Source: DASXHD01 sp036488725
Lineage (GTDB): Bacteria; Myxococcota_A; Polyangia; Polyangiales; Polyangiaceae
Direction of reading: 5' to 3'
Length of the DNA stretch: 64,000 bases
NCBI GenBank assembly: GCA_036488725.1
Contig: DASXHD010000093.1
Span: 1-64,000, forward strand
The translations under genes were made by a program, and so were the position numbers. This document shows, piece by piece, positions 7,616 to 15,683 of the stretch (position 1 is its first letter; each line of letters opens with the position of its first letter). The notes below the pieces were generated by a model, which saw only the letters and a list, made by a program, of their open reading frames with translations, had not been told where the DNA came from and made no database searches.

Positions 7616-8854
7616 CTAACTCTTTCGCAGCCCGTGCTTCTTCAACAGGTCGCGCAGATGGTGACGGTCGACGCCGGACAGGATCGACGCGCGCGAGATG
7701 TTGTCGCCGACGCGCGCGAGGAGCTCTTCGAGGTAGCGGCGCTCGAAGTCGTCTACGACGGTGCGCTTGGCGTCTTTGAACGTCTCGACGCCTTTTTCGG
7801 CGCGCGTCGCGAGGACGTGCTCGAAGGCGAGGTCGGCGGTCGTGATCGCGGCGCCCGAGGCGATCATCGCGGCGCGCTCGACGACCGCGCGGAGCTCGCG
7901 CACGTTGCCGCGGTATTCGCGACGCGCGAGCTCCTCCATCGCGTCGGGCGCGATGCGGCGCGCGGCGCGCGCGTCTTTCGGGAGCGACGCGACGAAGTGC
8001 ATCGCGAGCATCGGGATGTCCTCGCGGCGCTCCTCGAGCGACGGCAGGACGGCGCGCGCTTGCGCGAGCCGCAGATAGAGCTCCTCGCGAAAACGTCCTT
8101 GGTTCACCGCCGCGCGGAGCTCGCGTTTCGAGGCTGAAATCAGCCTCGCGCGCGCGCCCTCGCGTTCGAGCGCGCGGAGCAGCCGCGCTTGCATCGCGAG
8201 GTCGAGCTCGCCGGGATCGTCGAGCAAGAGCGTGCCGCCCGCGGCGGCGGCGAAGACGCCGTCCTTGCCGTCGTCGAAAATTTCGACGGCCGGAATCGCG
8301 ACGCAGTCGACGACGACGAATGGCCCGCTCGCGAAGCGGCTCTCGGCGTGGACCGCGCGCGCGGCTGCTTCTTTGCCCGACCCGGGAGGTCCCTCGAGGA
8401 GGAGCGCGGCGTCCGTCTTGGCGACGCGCGCGAGCCACGCGAACGCGGCTTGCATCGCCGAGCTCGCGCCGAGCAGCGGACCGAAGGTCGCGAGCATCGC
8501 GCTCGCCTCGCCTTCCGAGGTCTCTTGCTCGACGCGAATCGTCGTTCCGCCGAGCGTGAGCTGAGAGCCGATCGGCACGATCGCGCGTTCGATGCGCGCG
8601 CCTTCGTACGACGTTCCGTTGCGGCTCTCGAGATCGCGCACCGAGACTCCGCTCTCTTCCACGCGAAGCTCGACGTGAAAGCTCGAGACGGACGGATCGC
8701 TCAGCTTCAAATCGACTTGCGGCGCGCGGCCGACGACCGCGAGCTTCGCGAGGATCGTCGCGCCTTGATCCGGTCCGGCGACGACCGTGAGCTTCAACCG
8801 ATGCGGGACGACGCGGCCGGGCCGCGCGATCGTGAGCGTGTCGCCCTCGTGCAT
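7616..8854 (-). CDS. FHA domain plus sigma54-activator-type AAA+ protein lacking GAFTGA
   Basis: 412 residues. FHA domain about 21-110 with the phosphothreonine-binding pattern (VGRAP, SSFH, then RDLESRNGTSYEG). AAA+ domain about 122-345: Walker A GPPGSGKE at 155-162, Walker B GGTLLLDD at 206-213, arginine-finger/sensor region RFREELYLRL, and GNVREL at 316-321. A short Fis-like helix-turn-helix ends the protein. The stretch between Cys184 and the Walker B is about 20 residues shorter than in normal enhancer-binding proteins, and the GAFTGA loop that contacts sigma54 is absent. Walker B has DD where DE is usual. It probably reads kinase signals through FHA, but may not open sigma54 promoters classically. 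Confidence 0.92.
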   Translation of the reverse strand: MHEGDTLTIARPGRVVPHRLKLTVVAGPDQGATILAKLAVVGRAPQVDLKLSDPSVSSFHVELRVEESGVSVRDLESRNGTSYEGARIERAIVPIGSQLTLGGTTIRVEQETSEGEASAMLATFGPLLGASSAMQAAFAWLARVAKTDAALLLEGPPGSGKEAAARAVHAESRFASGPFVVVDCVAIPAVEIFDDGKDGVFAAAAGGTLLLDDPGELDLAMQARLLRALEREGARARLISASKRELRAAVNQGRFREELYLRLAQARAVLPSLEERREDIPMLAMHFVASLPKDARAARRIAPDAMEELARREYRGNVRELRAVVERAAMIASGAAITTADLAFEHVLATRAEKGVETFKDAKRTVVDDFERRYLEELLARVGDNISRASILSGVDRHHLRDLLKKHGLRKS

Positions 8855-8901
8855 CGCTTCGCATTATCACGCGGCGGCGCGCGGAGGCGAAATCCCCAGG
8901 G

Positions 8902-8919
8902 GTGGGGCTCGGGCCCCAC
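8902..8919. other. GC-rich inverted repeat in a divergent intergenic region
   Basis: GTGGGGC and GCCCCAC form a perfect 7-bp stem around TCGG, about 50 bases upstream of the FHA gene start and about 105 bases before the vWA lipoprotein gene. It has no T run. It could be an operator or a leader hairpin; no known motif was recognised. Confidence 0.3.
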
Positions 8920-8993
8920 GGACCGTAGCTCGGCGCGCGGCCCGCTCGCGATCCGCAAGGGCACGCACGATCCACCGTGTTTCCCGCCGGATT

Positions 8994-9013
8994 CACGTGG
9001 CACGTGCGCTGCA
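8994..9013 (+). promoter_or_regulatory. Tandem CACGTG boxes overlapping a -24/-12-like element
   Basis: Two CACGTG palindromes (8994-8999 and 9001-9006) are separated by one base. Overlapping them is TGGCAC, five bases, CTGCA (8998-9013), with the GG-N10-GC spacing of sigma54 promoters. The predicted start (about 9024) would fall on the lipoprotein ATG at 9025 and give a leaderless message, which argues caution. The divergent neighbour is an activator-like FHA protein. Confidence 0.35.
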
Positions 9014-9024
9014 AAACGAGATGC

Positions 9025-9891
9025 ATGCGCTCAATTCCAAGTCTCTCGATCGCACTCTTCCTCTTGGCTTGCGGTCCCACGACGCCGTTCATTCCGACCG
9101 ACGCGGGCGAGCCCGTCGAAGCGGGCGCCGACGCCGTGGCGGCGAAATTTCAAACCTCCGATGCACAAGTCGACGCGCCGCCGGCCGAGGCTGCATCGTG
9201 CGACCCGGCCGACATGCTCGTCATCCTCGATCGCAGCGACAGCATGACGTCGCTCGTCGGCAACCAAGGCACGCGCATTCAGCTCGCGATCTCGGCGATC
9301 GAAAATATCGTCGCGCCGCCGACGGATACGTCGCTGCGCTTCGGCCTCCAAGTGCTCCCCGCGATCGGCGGCGCCGAATGCTCGACTCAGCTCGTCGTCC
9401 CGATGGGGCTCGGCACGAGCGCCGCGATCGGCAACGCGCTCGCGACGATGTCGCCGCAGCTCGATTACGGAACGCCCATCGGAGGTGCGCTCACCGCCGC
9501 GCTCTCAACGTTCGCGAAAAATAAGTCGCCCGATCGCAAGCAATACGTCCTCCTCGTCACCGACGGCGGCGAGTGCTGCTCGTGCAACACCAACGACTAC
9601 GACGTCTCGATTGCGCAGCAGCTCTACGCGGCCGGCGTCGAGACCTACGTCGTCGGCTTCGGCGGCGACGACGATCCGGTCTTGCTCAACGACCTCGCGT
9701 GCGCCGGTCACACCGCGTCGAATTTCGCAACGAGCTGCACCTGCACGGGCAGCGCGTGCACCGCGAGCGCGTCGGTCAACGCATCGGCGACGCCGCTCTA
9801 CTTCAAGGCCGGCGACGGCGCCGCGCTCAAACAATCGCTCGCGTCGATCGCCAATCAGACGTGCTGCGGCTGCAACGTCTCACCGAACTGA
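9025..9891 (+). CDS. vWA-domain lipoprotein
   Basis: 288 residues. The signal peptide MRSIPSLSIALFLLAC ends in a lipobox. A short Ala/Asp linker leads to a von Willebrand factor A domain (about 65-270) with an intact start of the MIDAS metal site (LDRSDSMTS, DxSxS-type) and the later LVTDGGECC strand. Cys-rich patches (CCSCN, CTCTGSACT, CCGCN) suggest disulfides and exposure outside the cytoplasm. Such domains bind partners in a metal-dependent way. The start at 9025 is chosen over the upstream in-frame ATG at 8977 because it gives a clean signal peptide. The RTX-type gene follows 16 bases after the stop, so the two are likely co-expressed. Confidence 0.9.
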   Translation: MRSIPSLSIALFLLACGPTTPFIPTDAGEPVEAGADAVAAKFQTSDAQVDAPPAEAASCDPADMLVILDRSDSMTSLVGNQGTRIQLAISAIENIVAPPTDTSLRFGLQVLPAIGGAECSTQLVVPMGLGTSAAIGNALATMSPQLDYGTPIGGALTAALSTFAKNKSPDRKQYVLLVTDGGECCSCNTNDYDVSIAQQLYAAGVETYVVGFGGDDDPVLLNDLACAGHTASNFATSCTCTGSACTASASVNASATPLYFKAGDGAALKQSLASIANQTCCGCNVSPN

Positions 9892-9907
9892 AAAGAAGGA
9901 GCCTCCG

Positions 9908-11884
9908 ATGTCGGTCCACGCGTTCACCAAGCTCGCGCTCGCCATGTGCGTCGCATTCGCCGCGGCGTGCTCGGGCGGCGACGACGTCTCGCAAGACTCC
10001 CAGGCGCTCAGCAAGGGCGCAGGCGACGGCCCGCCGGTGTGGAAGAACGACCCGTGCGGCGATCCGACGCTGAAGGCCACCGTCTTCGATCACAACGGCG
10101 ATCACGTCTTCATCGGCACCGACGGGCCCGACGTCATCTTCGGCACCGACGGAAACGACGTCATCTGGGGCAAAGGCGGCGACGACATCATCTGCGCGCG
10201 CGGCGGCGAGGACGTCGTCCACGGCGGCGACGGCGACGACTACATCGACGGCGGCGCCGGCAACGACGTGCTCTTCGGCGACGGCGGCAACGACATCGTC
10301 CACGGCCGCGCCGGCAGCGACGAAATCCACGGCGGCGACGGCGACGACATCTTGATGGGCGACATCCTCGACGACAAAATCTGGGGCGACGACGGCGACG
10401 ATCTTCTCATCGGCGGCCACGGCACCGACGAGCTCCACGGCGGCGCGGGCAACGACTACATGCGCGGCGACACCGGCAATGACTCGTTCGACGGCGGCGA
10501 CGGCGAAGACGTCGTGTCCTTCACGACCGCGATGCCGCCGGTCGAAGGCGATCCGACGCACTCGACGCTCGCGCAAGGCATCGACGGCGTCGTCGTCGAC
10601 TTCACCGACCCGTGCGTGAACCCGAACGTGACGCCCGTGGTGAAGCACGACGGCTGCGCGTACGGCGACGGACAATACGAGCCGCTCGACGGCGTCGAGG
10701 TGATCGTCGGCTCGCCTTACGCCGACCACTTCCGCACGGGCGGCAACGAAAAGTTCATCGGCGGCGCGGGCGCCGACGTCTTCGACGTGCCGCACAAGAA
10801 CAGCCAAATCTTGGACGGCTACGGAAACGGACCGCACGATCCGAGCAAAGTGTTCGTCTATGTCGACGGCCACGCGCGCGATCTCGGTGTCGTCGTGCTC
10901 GGCACCGCGGCGGCCGACGACGTCACCATTCATCCGACGCAAAATCACGAGCTCGAGGTCGACGCGAAAGGCGGCACCAAGCTCGGCACCAACGCGTCGT
11001 GCAACGCCGTGAGCGACACGGTCGTGCGCTGCGCGATCCCGAGCACGCTCCGCTGGGTCGCCGCGTACGGCGACGACCAAGACGACACCATCACCTTCCA
11101 AGGAGACTTCCCGCGCGACTTCACCGCGCACGCGAACGGCGGCCGCGGCAACGACGTGCTCACCGGCGGCGACGAACAAGACGTCTTCTTCACCGGCGTC
11201 GAAGGCGAAGATTGGCTCTACGGAAATGGCGGCGACGACGCGCTCCTCAGCGAGAGCCAGCCGTCGTTCAACGCCGCCAAGCTCACGCAGAACGTCCCCT
11301 ACACCGACGGCGCGGACCATCTCTTCGGCGGCGAGGGCAACGATCAGCTCGTCGCCGACTTCCCCTGCGGAGGCCACGAATTCTCGGGAGGACCCGGCAT
11401 CGACATCGCCGGCTTCGCGCGGAGCGGCAACCTCCCGATCCACGCGCAGCTCGCGCAACCGGGCGACAACCCGTCGGTGAAGATGCCGTTCTACGGCAAG
11501 TCGTACAACCCGAACGGCGTCCCCGGCTACTCGGGCGCGTACTGCACCGTCGCCCAAGGAACGACGTTGCACCCCGATCTCGAAATTCTCGAAGCGTCTT
11601 CCGCGAACGACCTCCTCTACGGCAACGACAACGACAACATCATCTGGGGCCGCGAAGGCGACGACGAAATCCACGGGCTCGGGGGCGACGATCACATCCT
11701 CGGTCTCTCCGGAAACGATCGTCTCTACGGCGAAGGCGGGTACGACGTCATCGAGGGCGGCGAAGGTTTCGATCACCTCTACGCGGCCGACGGTCAGCGC
11801 GACCAATTGATCTGCGGCCCGCAGGGCGGACAAGTCGAGACGCGCGACGGGAGCGACGAGATCACCGGGTGCAAATACAAATGA
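9908..11884 (+). CDS. RTX-type calcium-binding repeat lipoprotein
   Basis: 658 residues with a lipoprotein signal peptide (KLALAMCVAFAAAC) and an AAGGAG ribosome site at 9896-9901. Residues about 70-205 hold a run of about 14 nonapeptides of the type GGxGxDxhh (GGDGDDYID, GGAGNDVLF), which form calcium-filled parallel beta-rolls. More isolated copies lie near 280, 410 and 480, and a final cluster near 575-640. Standard RTX proteins leave by a type I exporter with an uncleaved C-terminal signal; here the N-terminal lipoprotein signal suggests Sec export and membrane anchoring. No exporter genes lie nearby. It overlaps the following relic ATG by ATGA. Confidence 0.9.
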   Translation: MSVHAFTKLALAMCVAFAAACSGGDDVSQDSQALSKGAGDGPPVWKNDPCGDPTLKATVFDHNGDHVFIGTDGPDVIFGTDGNDVIWGKGGDDIICARGGEDVVHGGDGDDYIDGGAGNDVLFGDGGNDIVHGRAGSDEIHGGDGDDILMGDILDDKIWGDDGDDLLIGGHGTDELHGGAGNDYMRGDTGNDSFDGGDGEDVVSFTTAMPPVEGDPTHSTLAQGIDGVVVDFTDPCVNPNVTPVVKHDGCAYGDGQYEPLDGVEVIVGSPYADHFRTGGNEKFIGGAGADVFDVPHKNSQILDGYGNGPHDPSKVFVYVDGHARDLGVVVLGTAAADDVTIHPTQNHELEVDAKGGTKLGTNASCNAVSDTVVRCAIPSTLRWVAAYGDDQDDTITFQGDFPRDFTAHANGGRGNDVLTGGDEQDVFFTGVEGEDWLYGNGGDDALLSESQPSFNAAKLTQNVPYTDGADHLFGGEGNDQLVADFPCGGHEFSGGPGIDIAGFARSGNLPIHAQLAQPGDNPSVKMPFYGKSYNPNGVPGYSGAYCTVAQGTTLHPDLEILEASSANDLLYGNDNDNIIWGREGDDEIHGLGGDDHILGLSGNDRLYGEGGYDVIEGGEGFDHLYAADGQRDQLICGPQGGQVETRDGSDEITGCKYK

Positions 11885-12240
11885 AAGCGCTCGCCGTCGT
11901 CGCGTGCGGCTCGGCGACGCCCGCGGGCGGGAGCGGGCCGACGTTCGGAGGCGACGGCGGCGTGAACGCCATTCCGCCGATTGCGTGAACCTCGAATGTC
12001 AGCAGCACAATCGCGGCACGAAAATCAGCGGCGTCGTCACGACGCGAAAGGAGCGCTCCCGCTCTACGTCTTCGTCTACGTCCCGAACGCGCTCCATCCG
12101 ATCACGAGCGGCGCGGTCTGCACGTCCTGCCAAGCGCCGGCGTCGGGCAAACCGCTCGTGGTCGCGACGACCGACGAGCGCGGACACTTCGAGCTCGCCG
12201 ACGTGCCCGACGCTGCCGCACGTCGCCATCGCGAAGGACA
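11881..12240 (+). pseudogene. Decayed lipoprotein with carboxypeptidase-regulatory-like domain
   Basis: Three frames read as one broken gene. Frame 1 (11881-11988) gives MKALAVVACGSATP to NAIPP. If one G is restored near 11980 the reading continues as PPDCVNLECQQHNRGTKISGVV. If one T is restored near 12039 it goes on as YDAKGALPLYVFVYVPN and then TDERGHFELADVP. Both repairs give the pattern (CVNLxCQ, SGVVYD, LPLYxVxVYVPNA, TDExGxFxLxxVP) of exported myxobacterial proteins with a CarboxypepD_reg-like domain. The rest of the gene is missing, replaced near 12215-12260 by the histidine kinase relic. Sequencing error could explain single-base losses but not the truncation. Confidence 0.7.
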
Positions 12241-12254
12241 ACACCTTCAACACC

Positions 12255-12524
12255 AGTTCATGGCGCGCGGCGGCCGCATCCTCCTCGCCGATTCCGGCGC
12301 CGGTGTCGCTCACCGAGATCTGCCGCACGTGTTCGATCGATTCTGACGAGCCGAGAACACGCAGCGTCAAGGCGCCGCGATCGTGAAAGGTCTCGTGGAG
12401 GCGCAGCGAGGCTCGATTCGTGTGGAGTCCGTGCCTCGCCGCGGAACGACGTTCGTTCACGATTCCCACCGTCGCACCGCCGGAGGTGCGATCGACCAAG
12501 CGGCTCTTGCTTACGAGCGCGTAA
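12255..12524 (+). pseudogene. Decayed 3' end of a sensor histidine kinase
   Basis: The frame at 12257-12346 reads FMARGGRILLADSGAGV then DLPHVFDRF, matching the ATP-binding G1 and F boxes of histidine kinases, and then hits TGA (12344-12346) where the family has Trp. The same frame resumes as RAENTQRQGAAIVKGLVEAQ and SIRVESVPRRGTTF, which are G2-box flanks, but the four residues GLGL are deleted. Restoring one T near 12456 continues as FTIPTVAPPEVRSTKR to a TAA at 12522. So there are at least three lesions: nonsense, 12-bp deletion and single-base deletion. The 5' part with the sensor and H box is absent. Confidence 0.75.
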
Positions 12525-12528
12525 GCAA
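12507..12528. promoter_or_regulatory. Inverted repeat upstream of the Gly-rich lipoprotein gene
   Basis: Arms TTGCTTACG and CGTAAGCAA (9 bp, perfect) flank AGCG, 43 bases before the ATG at 12571. An A run follows on the forward strand, so it is not a forward terminator. It looks like an operator, but overlaps the end of the kinase relic. A TAGCTT hexamer (12559-12564) lies 6 bases before the ATG. Confidence 0.4.
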
Positions 12529-12570
12529 AAACGAACGGGCGAGGCGCGCAGTCGGCGTTAGCTTTTTCGC

Positions 12571-13710
12571 ATGAACGCTTCCAGCGCAGTTCTTTTGAGC
12601 CTTTTCGTGTGTGCTTGCTCCAGCGGCGGAGGCACCCCGGCGGACGCGGGGAGCGACGCCGGCGGTTTCGGTTTCGCGCCGTCCAACCTCGGCGACCTCC
12701 TCTCCACGCTCGACTTGTCGAAGCTCGGCGACATCGACGCGACCGGACAAGACTTGGTCGACGTCGACTGCGGCGCGACCGCGCCGGGCTTCTGCCTTCA
12801 GGCGGACGTGACGCAAAGCGACGGCAGCACGCTGCACGTCTACGTCGCCCGCTCGTGGAAGGTCGAACAAACCGCGAAGCTCACGGTCACCGCCAAGACT
12901 CCGATCGCGATCGTCGCCACGAACGACATCGACATTCTCGGCAAGCTCGACGCGAGCAGCCAGGACTTCGGAGGAATCGGCGGCGGCTACTCCGGCACGG
13001 TGCAGTCCAAAGGTGCGGGACCCGGCGGCGGCGGCATCGGCTCGGAGGTCGACGACACGCCGGGTGTCGGCGGCGGCGGCGGTGCGTTTTGCGGCGCGGG
13101 AGGCAAGGGCGGCGACACGAGCGGCGCGATGGGCGTCGGCGGAACGCCGTACGGATCGCCGACGCTCGTTCCGCTCTCCGGCGGATCGGCAGGCGGCGGC
13201 GCGGAGCTCTTCGGCGGCGCCGGCGGCGGCGCGATTCAGCTCGTCGCCGCGCACGCGATCACGATCAGCGGCGTCGTCGCGGCCGGCGGCGGCGGCGGCT
13301 CCAACGGCGGACCGTACTCCGCGGGTCAAGCTTCGTCGGGCGGCGGGAGCGGCGGCGCGCTCTTGCTCGAAGCGCCGAGCGTGACCGTCAGCGGCACGCT
13401 CGCCGTGAACGGCGGCGGCGGCGGGAGCACGGGCGCAAAAGGCGCCGACGCAACCCCCGACGCGACGCCCGCCGCGGGCGGCGAGCCCACGAGCGACGGG
13501 GCCGGCGGAGACGGAAGCGCCGCGGCGACGACCGCGGGCGCCGACGGAAAAACGGGCGACACGACGGGCACCGGCACGCGCGACGTCGCGGGCGGTGGCG
13601 GCGGCGGCGCGGGTTACATTCGCATCAACACGACGAGCGGCGCCGCGTCGATCACCGGCGTGCTCTCGCCGGCGCTCGGCCCGTGCGCGACGCAAGGCAC
13701 GCTCCACTGA
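12571..13710 (+). CDS. Glycine-rich lipoprotein
   Basis: 379 residues. Signal peptide with FVCAC lipobox, then a Ser/Gly/Ala/Asp linker, a segment that may fold as beta (VDCGATAPGFCLQADVTQSDG, VARSWKVEQTAKLTVTAKTPIAIVATNDIDI) and a long Gly-rich part (about 140-350) with runs such as GGGGIGSE, GGGGGAFCGAGGKGG and GGGGGSNGG. Repeating short hydrophobic strands between the Gly runs (AIQLVAAHAITISG, ALLLEAPSVTVSG, GYIRINTTSG) suggest a beta-solenoid-like surface protein. No enzyme motif is seen. Anchored envelope protein of unknown role. Confidence 0.87.
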   Translation: MNASSAVLLSLFVCACSSGGGTPADAGSDAGGFGFAPSNLGDLLSTLDLSKLGDIDATGQDLVDVDCGATAPGFCLQADVTQSDGSTLHVYVARSWKVEQTAKLTVTAKTPIAIVATNDIDILGKLDASSQDFGGIGGGYSGTVQSKGAGPGGGGIGSEVDDTPGVGGGGGAFCGAGGKGGDTSGAMGVGGTPYGSPTLVPLSGGSAGGGAELFGGAGGGAIQLVAAHAITISGVVAAGGGGGSNGGPYSAGQASSGGGSGGALLLEAPSVTVSGTLAVNGGGGGSTGAKGADATPDATPAAGGEPTSDGAGGDGSAAATTAGADGKTGDTTGTGTRDVAGGGGGGAGYIRINTTSGAASITGVLSPALGPCATQGTLH

Positions 13711-13741
13711 CACGCGCCGGCCGATCTTGTACCGTCGTCGC

Positions 13742-14761
13742 ATGCGGCGGGGGAAAGATCTGCTGGCCATCGTCGACGCGGCTTACACGCTCGAAGGCAC
13801 GCATCAGGAGTGGCTCGATCGCCTCGCGAGCGTCACGAACGCGAACATTCCGTTTCGTCGCACGCTCGGCGTCGTCGCGAACGCTTACGACATTTCGGAT
13901 CGGCGCCGCCCGGACCTCGTGCGCGACGGGGTGGCTTGGGCGACCGACGACGTCGACGGGCTGAAGACGCGCTGGACGAAGCTCGTCGACTTCTACAGCA
14001 AGGATCCGGAGCGCACCGCGGCCGGATACGGCGCGCTCGACGAAGGCCTCGGCCTCGACATCCCCGCCGACGGCCGAGAGCGGCTCGCCGGCGTGCTCCG
14101 CGATCTCGACATGGGCGACGTCTACGGCGTCAACGCGCGCAATCCATCCGGCCAAGGTTGTCTGCTCCGCGTCTACTTGCCGAAACGCTTCGAGCCGCTC
14201 GCGCCCGCGCAGCGTCGCACCATCGCGCGCATCGCGCGTCACGTCGCGGCGGCGTATCGCTTGCGATCGCGGCTCGAGCCGGACGCGGCGGTCGGCATCG
14301 ACGACGCGGACGCGGTGGTGAAACCCAACGGCGACGTCGCGCACGCCGTCGGCGCGGCGCGCACGAGCGAAGCGCGCGAAGAGCTGCGACGCGCGGCCGT
14401 TCGACTGGCGCTCGTGCGCGGCCGAACGCGCTTCGAGGATCCCGAAGCCGCCATGGCGCACTGGAAGGCGCTCGTCGACGCGCGCTGGTCGCTCGTCGAT
14501 CACTTCGAGCGCGACGGCACGCGGTTTCTCGTCGCGCGTCGCAACGACTGCCAGCCGGCTTCGATCGCCCTCCTGACGCAACGCGAACGGCAGGTCGTCG
14601 CGCTCGCCGCGATGGGCCAGTCGAACAAGGCCATCGCGTACGATCTCGGCGTCGCGACGTCGACCGTCGGCGTCCTCGTGAGCCGCGCGCTGCGCCGCCT
14701 CGGATTGCGCTCGCGCCGCGATTTGGCTCGTGTCGTCGCGCGCCGCAAGCCGCCGGCTTGA
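13742..14761 (+). CDS. LuxR-type transcriptional regulator
   Basis: 339 residues. The last 65 residues are a LuxR/GerE helix-turn-helix: LLTQRERQVVALAAMGQSNK, then IAYDLGVATSTVGVLVSRALRRLG, with the usual ERQV and LG positions. The N-terminal 270 residues have no receiver Asp pattern and no recognised ligand-binding domain; similar myxobacterial proteins carry an unnamed GAF-like sensor part. The ATG lies 31 bases after the Gly-rich lipoprotein stop, so it may be cotranscribed with it. Its targets are unknown. Confidence 0.87.
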   Translation: MRRGKDLLAIVDAAYTLEGTHQEWLDRLASVTNANIPFRRTLGVVANAYDISDRRRPDLVRDGVAWATDDVDGLKTRWTKLVDFYSKDPERTAAGYGALDEGLGLDIPADGRERLAGVLRDLDMGDVYGVNARNPSGQGCLLRVYLPKRFEPLAPAQRRTIARIARHVAAAYRLRSRLEPDAAVGIDDADAVVKPNGDVAHAVGAARTSEAREELRRAAVRLALVRGRTRFEDPEAAMAHWKALVDARWSLVDHFERDGTRFLVARRNDCQPASIALLTQRERQVVALAAMGQSNKAIAYDLGVATSTVGVLVSRALRRLGLRSRRDLARVVARRKPPA

Positions 14762-14819
14762 CTGTTTTTTACGTTTGGATCACGGGCGCGCGCGACGAGC
14801 GTCGTTATGGTCCAGCCTC

Positions 14820-15683
14820 ATGAACAAGCGCTTCGCGCTCGGCTTCGTCCTTTCAATCGTAACTTTCGTTCACGTCGCGGTCGCCCAGGAGACGCCGCTC
14901 TACCTCGTCGTCACGAACGACGGCTCGTCGTACCAAGGTCAGCTCGTCGAAAACATCGTCGGCCAGCACGTCACGATCAAGCTCGCGTCGGGCGAGATTC
15001 GCAGCTTCCAAGCGAGCGAGGTGAAGTCGCAAGGCAACGTCGCCGCGCCGGCGCCAGTGACGCCGCCGCCCGTGACGCCGGCGCCGCTCCCCGACGTGGC
15101 AGCCCTCGCGGTAGCCGCAGGCATCGCGCCGTTACCCGGCGCGCCCGGCGGACCGCCCATCACGTACGGCGGGCCGGACGCCGTGCAGATTCACGTCACG
15201 AAAGACAACAACGGCGAAAGCTCGCTCTTCATGGAGAGCACGAGCGGTTGGCTGCGCGTCTGCACGATGCCGTGCACGACCGCCGTCGATCCGAAGATCG
15301 AATACAAGCTCCGCAACTCGGACGCGTTTCGATTTCCGGCCGGGCCCCCGCTGGATCTCGTCGAAACCGGAGGCGGGCACCGCGTGCTCTCGGCGATCGG
15401 CTGGACGATGATCACGACGAGCCTGATCGCCGCGCCGTTCGGCCTCGCCATCAACCTCGGCGCGTTCGACGCGCAGGGCGGCACGCCGCGCACGCCGCAG
15501 GAGATGGCCGCGCATCAAGCGCTCGCGAGCACCGACACGAACGTCGCCATCGCGTTTTACACGGTGAGCGCCGCGCTCCTCATCACGGGAATCGTGCTCA
15601 CCTCGCTGCATCCTTCGTCGACGCTCTCGACCACGAGCGGTCGGCGCATCGTCGAGCTCACGCCGCGCGGTCTGGTGTTTTGA
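14820..15683 (+). CDS. Exported protein with Sm-like/SH3-like N-terminal strand repeat and C-terminal membrane hairpin
   Basis: 287 residues. A cleavable signal peptide (KRFALGFVLSIVTFVHVAVAQ) is followed by LYLVVTNDGSSYQGQLVENI and HVTIKLASGEIRSFQASEV, a small beta-barrel-like pattern common in myxobacterial envelope proteins. A Pro/Ala-rich linker comes next, then a domain ending in two hydrophobic segments (about 185-210 and 240-265) and a short tail. Possibly anchored in the inner or outer membrane. The stop shares one base with the start of the next gene (TGATG), so they are probably translated together. Confidence 0.82.
   Translation: MNKRFALGFVLSIVTFVHVAVAQETPLYLVVTNDGSSYQGQLVENIVGQHVTIKLASGEIRSFQASEVKSQGNVAAPAPVTPPPVTPAPLPDVAALAVAAGIAPLPGAPGGPPITYGGPDAVQIHVTKDNNGESSLFMESTSGWLRVCTMPCTTAVDPKIEYKLRNSDAFRFPAGPPLDLVETGGGHRVLSAIGWTMITTSLIAAPFGLAINLGAFDAQGGTPRTPQEMAAHQALASTDTNVAIAFYTVSAALLITGIVLTSLHPSSTLSTTSGRRIVELTPRGLVF

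Noticed and set aside
9827..11833. 668-codon reverse-strand frame opposite the RTX gene
   Set aside because: Repetitive Val/Asp pattern is the mirror of the RTX repeats; no domain and no start signal.
12520..12530. Forward terminator from the inverted repeat at 12507-12528
   Set aside because: An A run, not a T run, follows on the forward strand.
12383..12574. Independent small ORF starting at GTG 12383
   Set aside because: It is the continuation of the histidine kinase relic in the same frame after the TGA, not a new gene.
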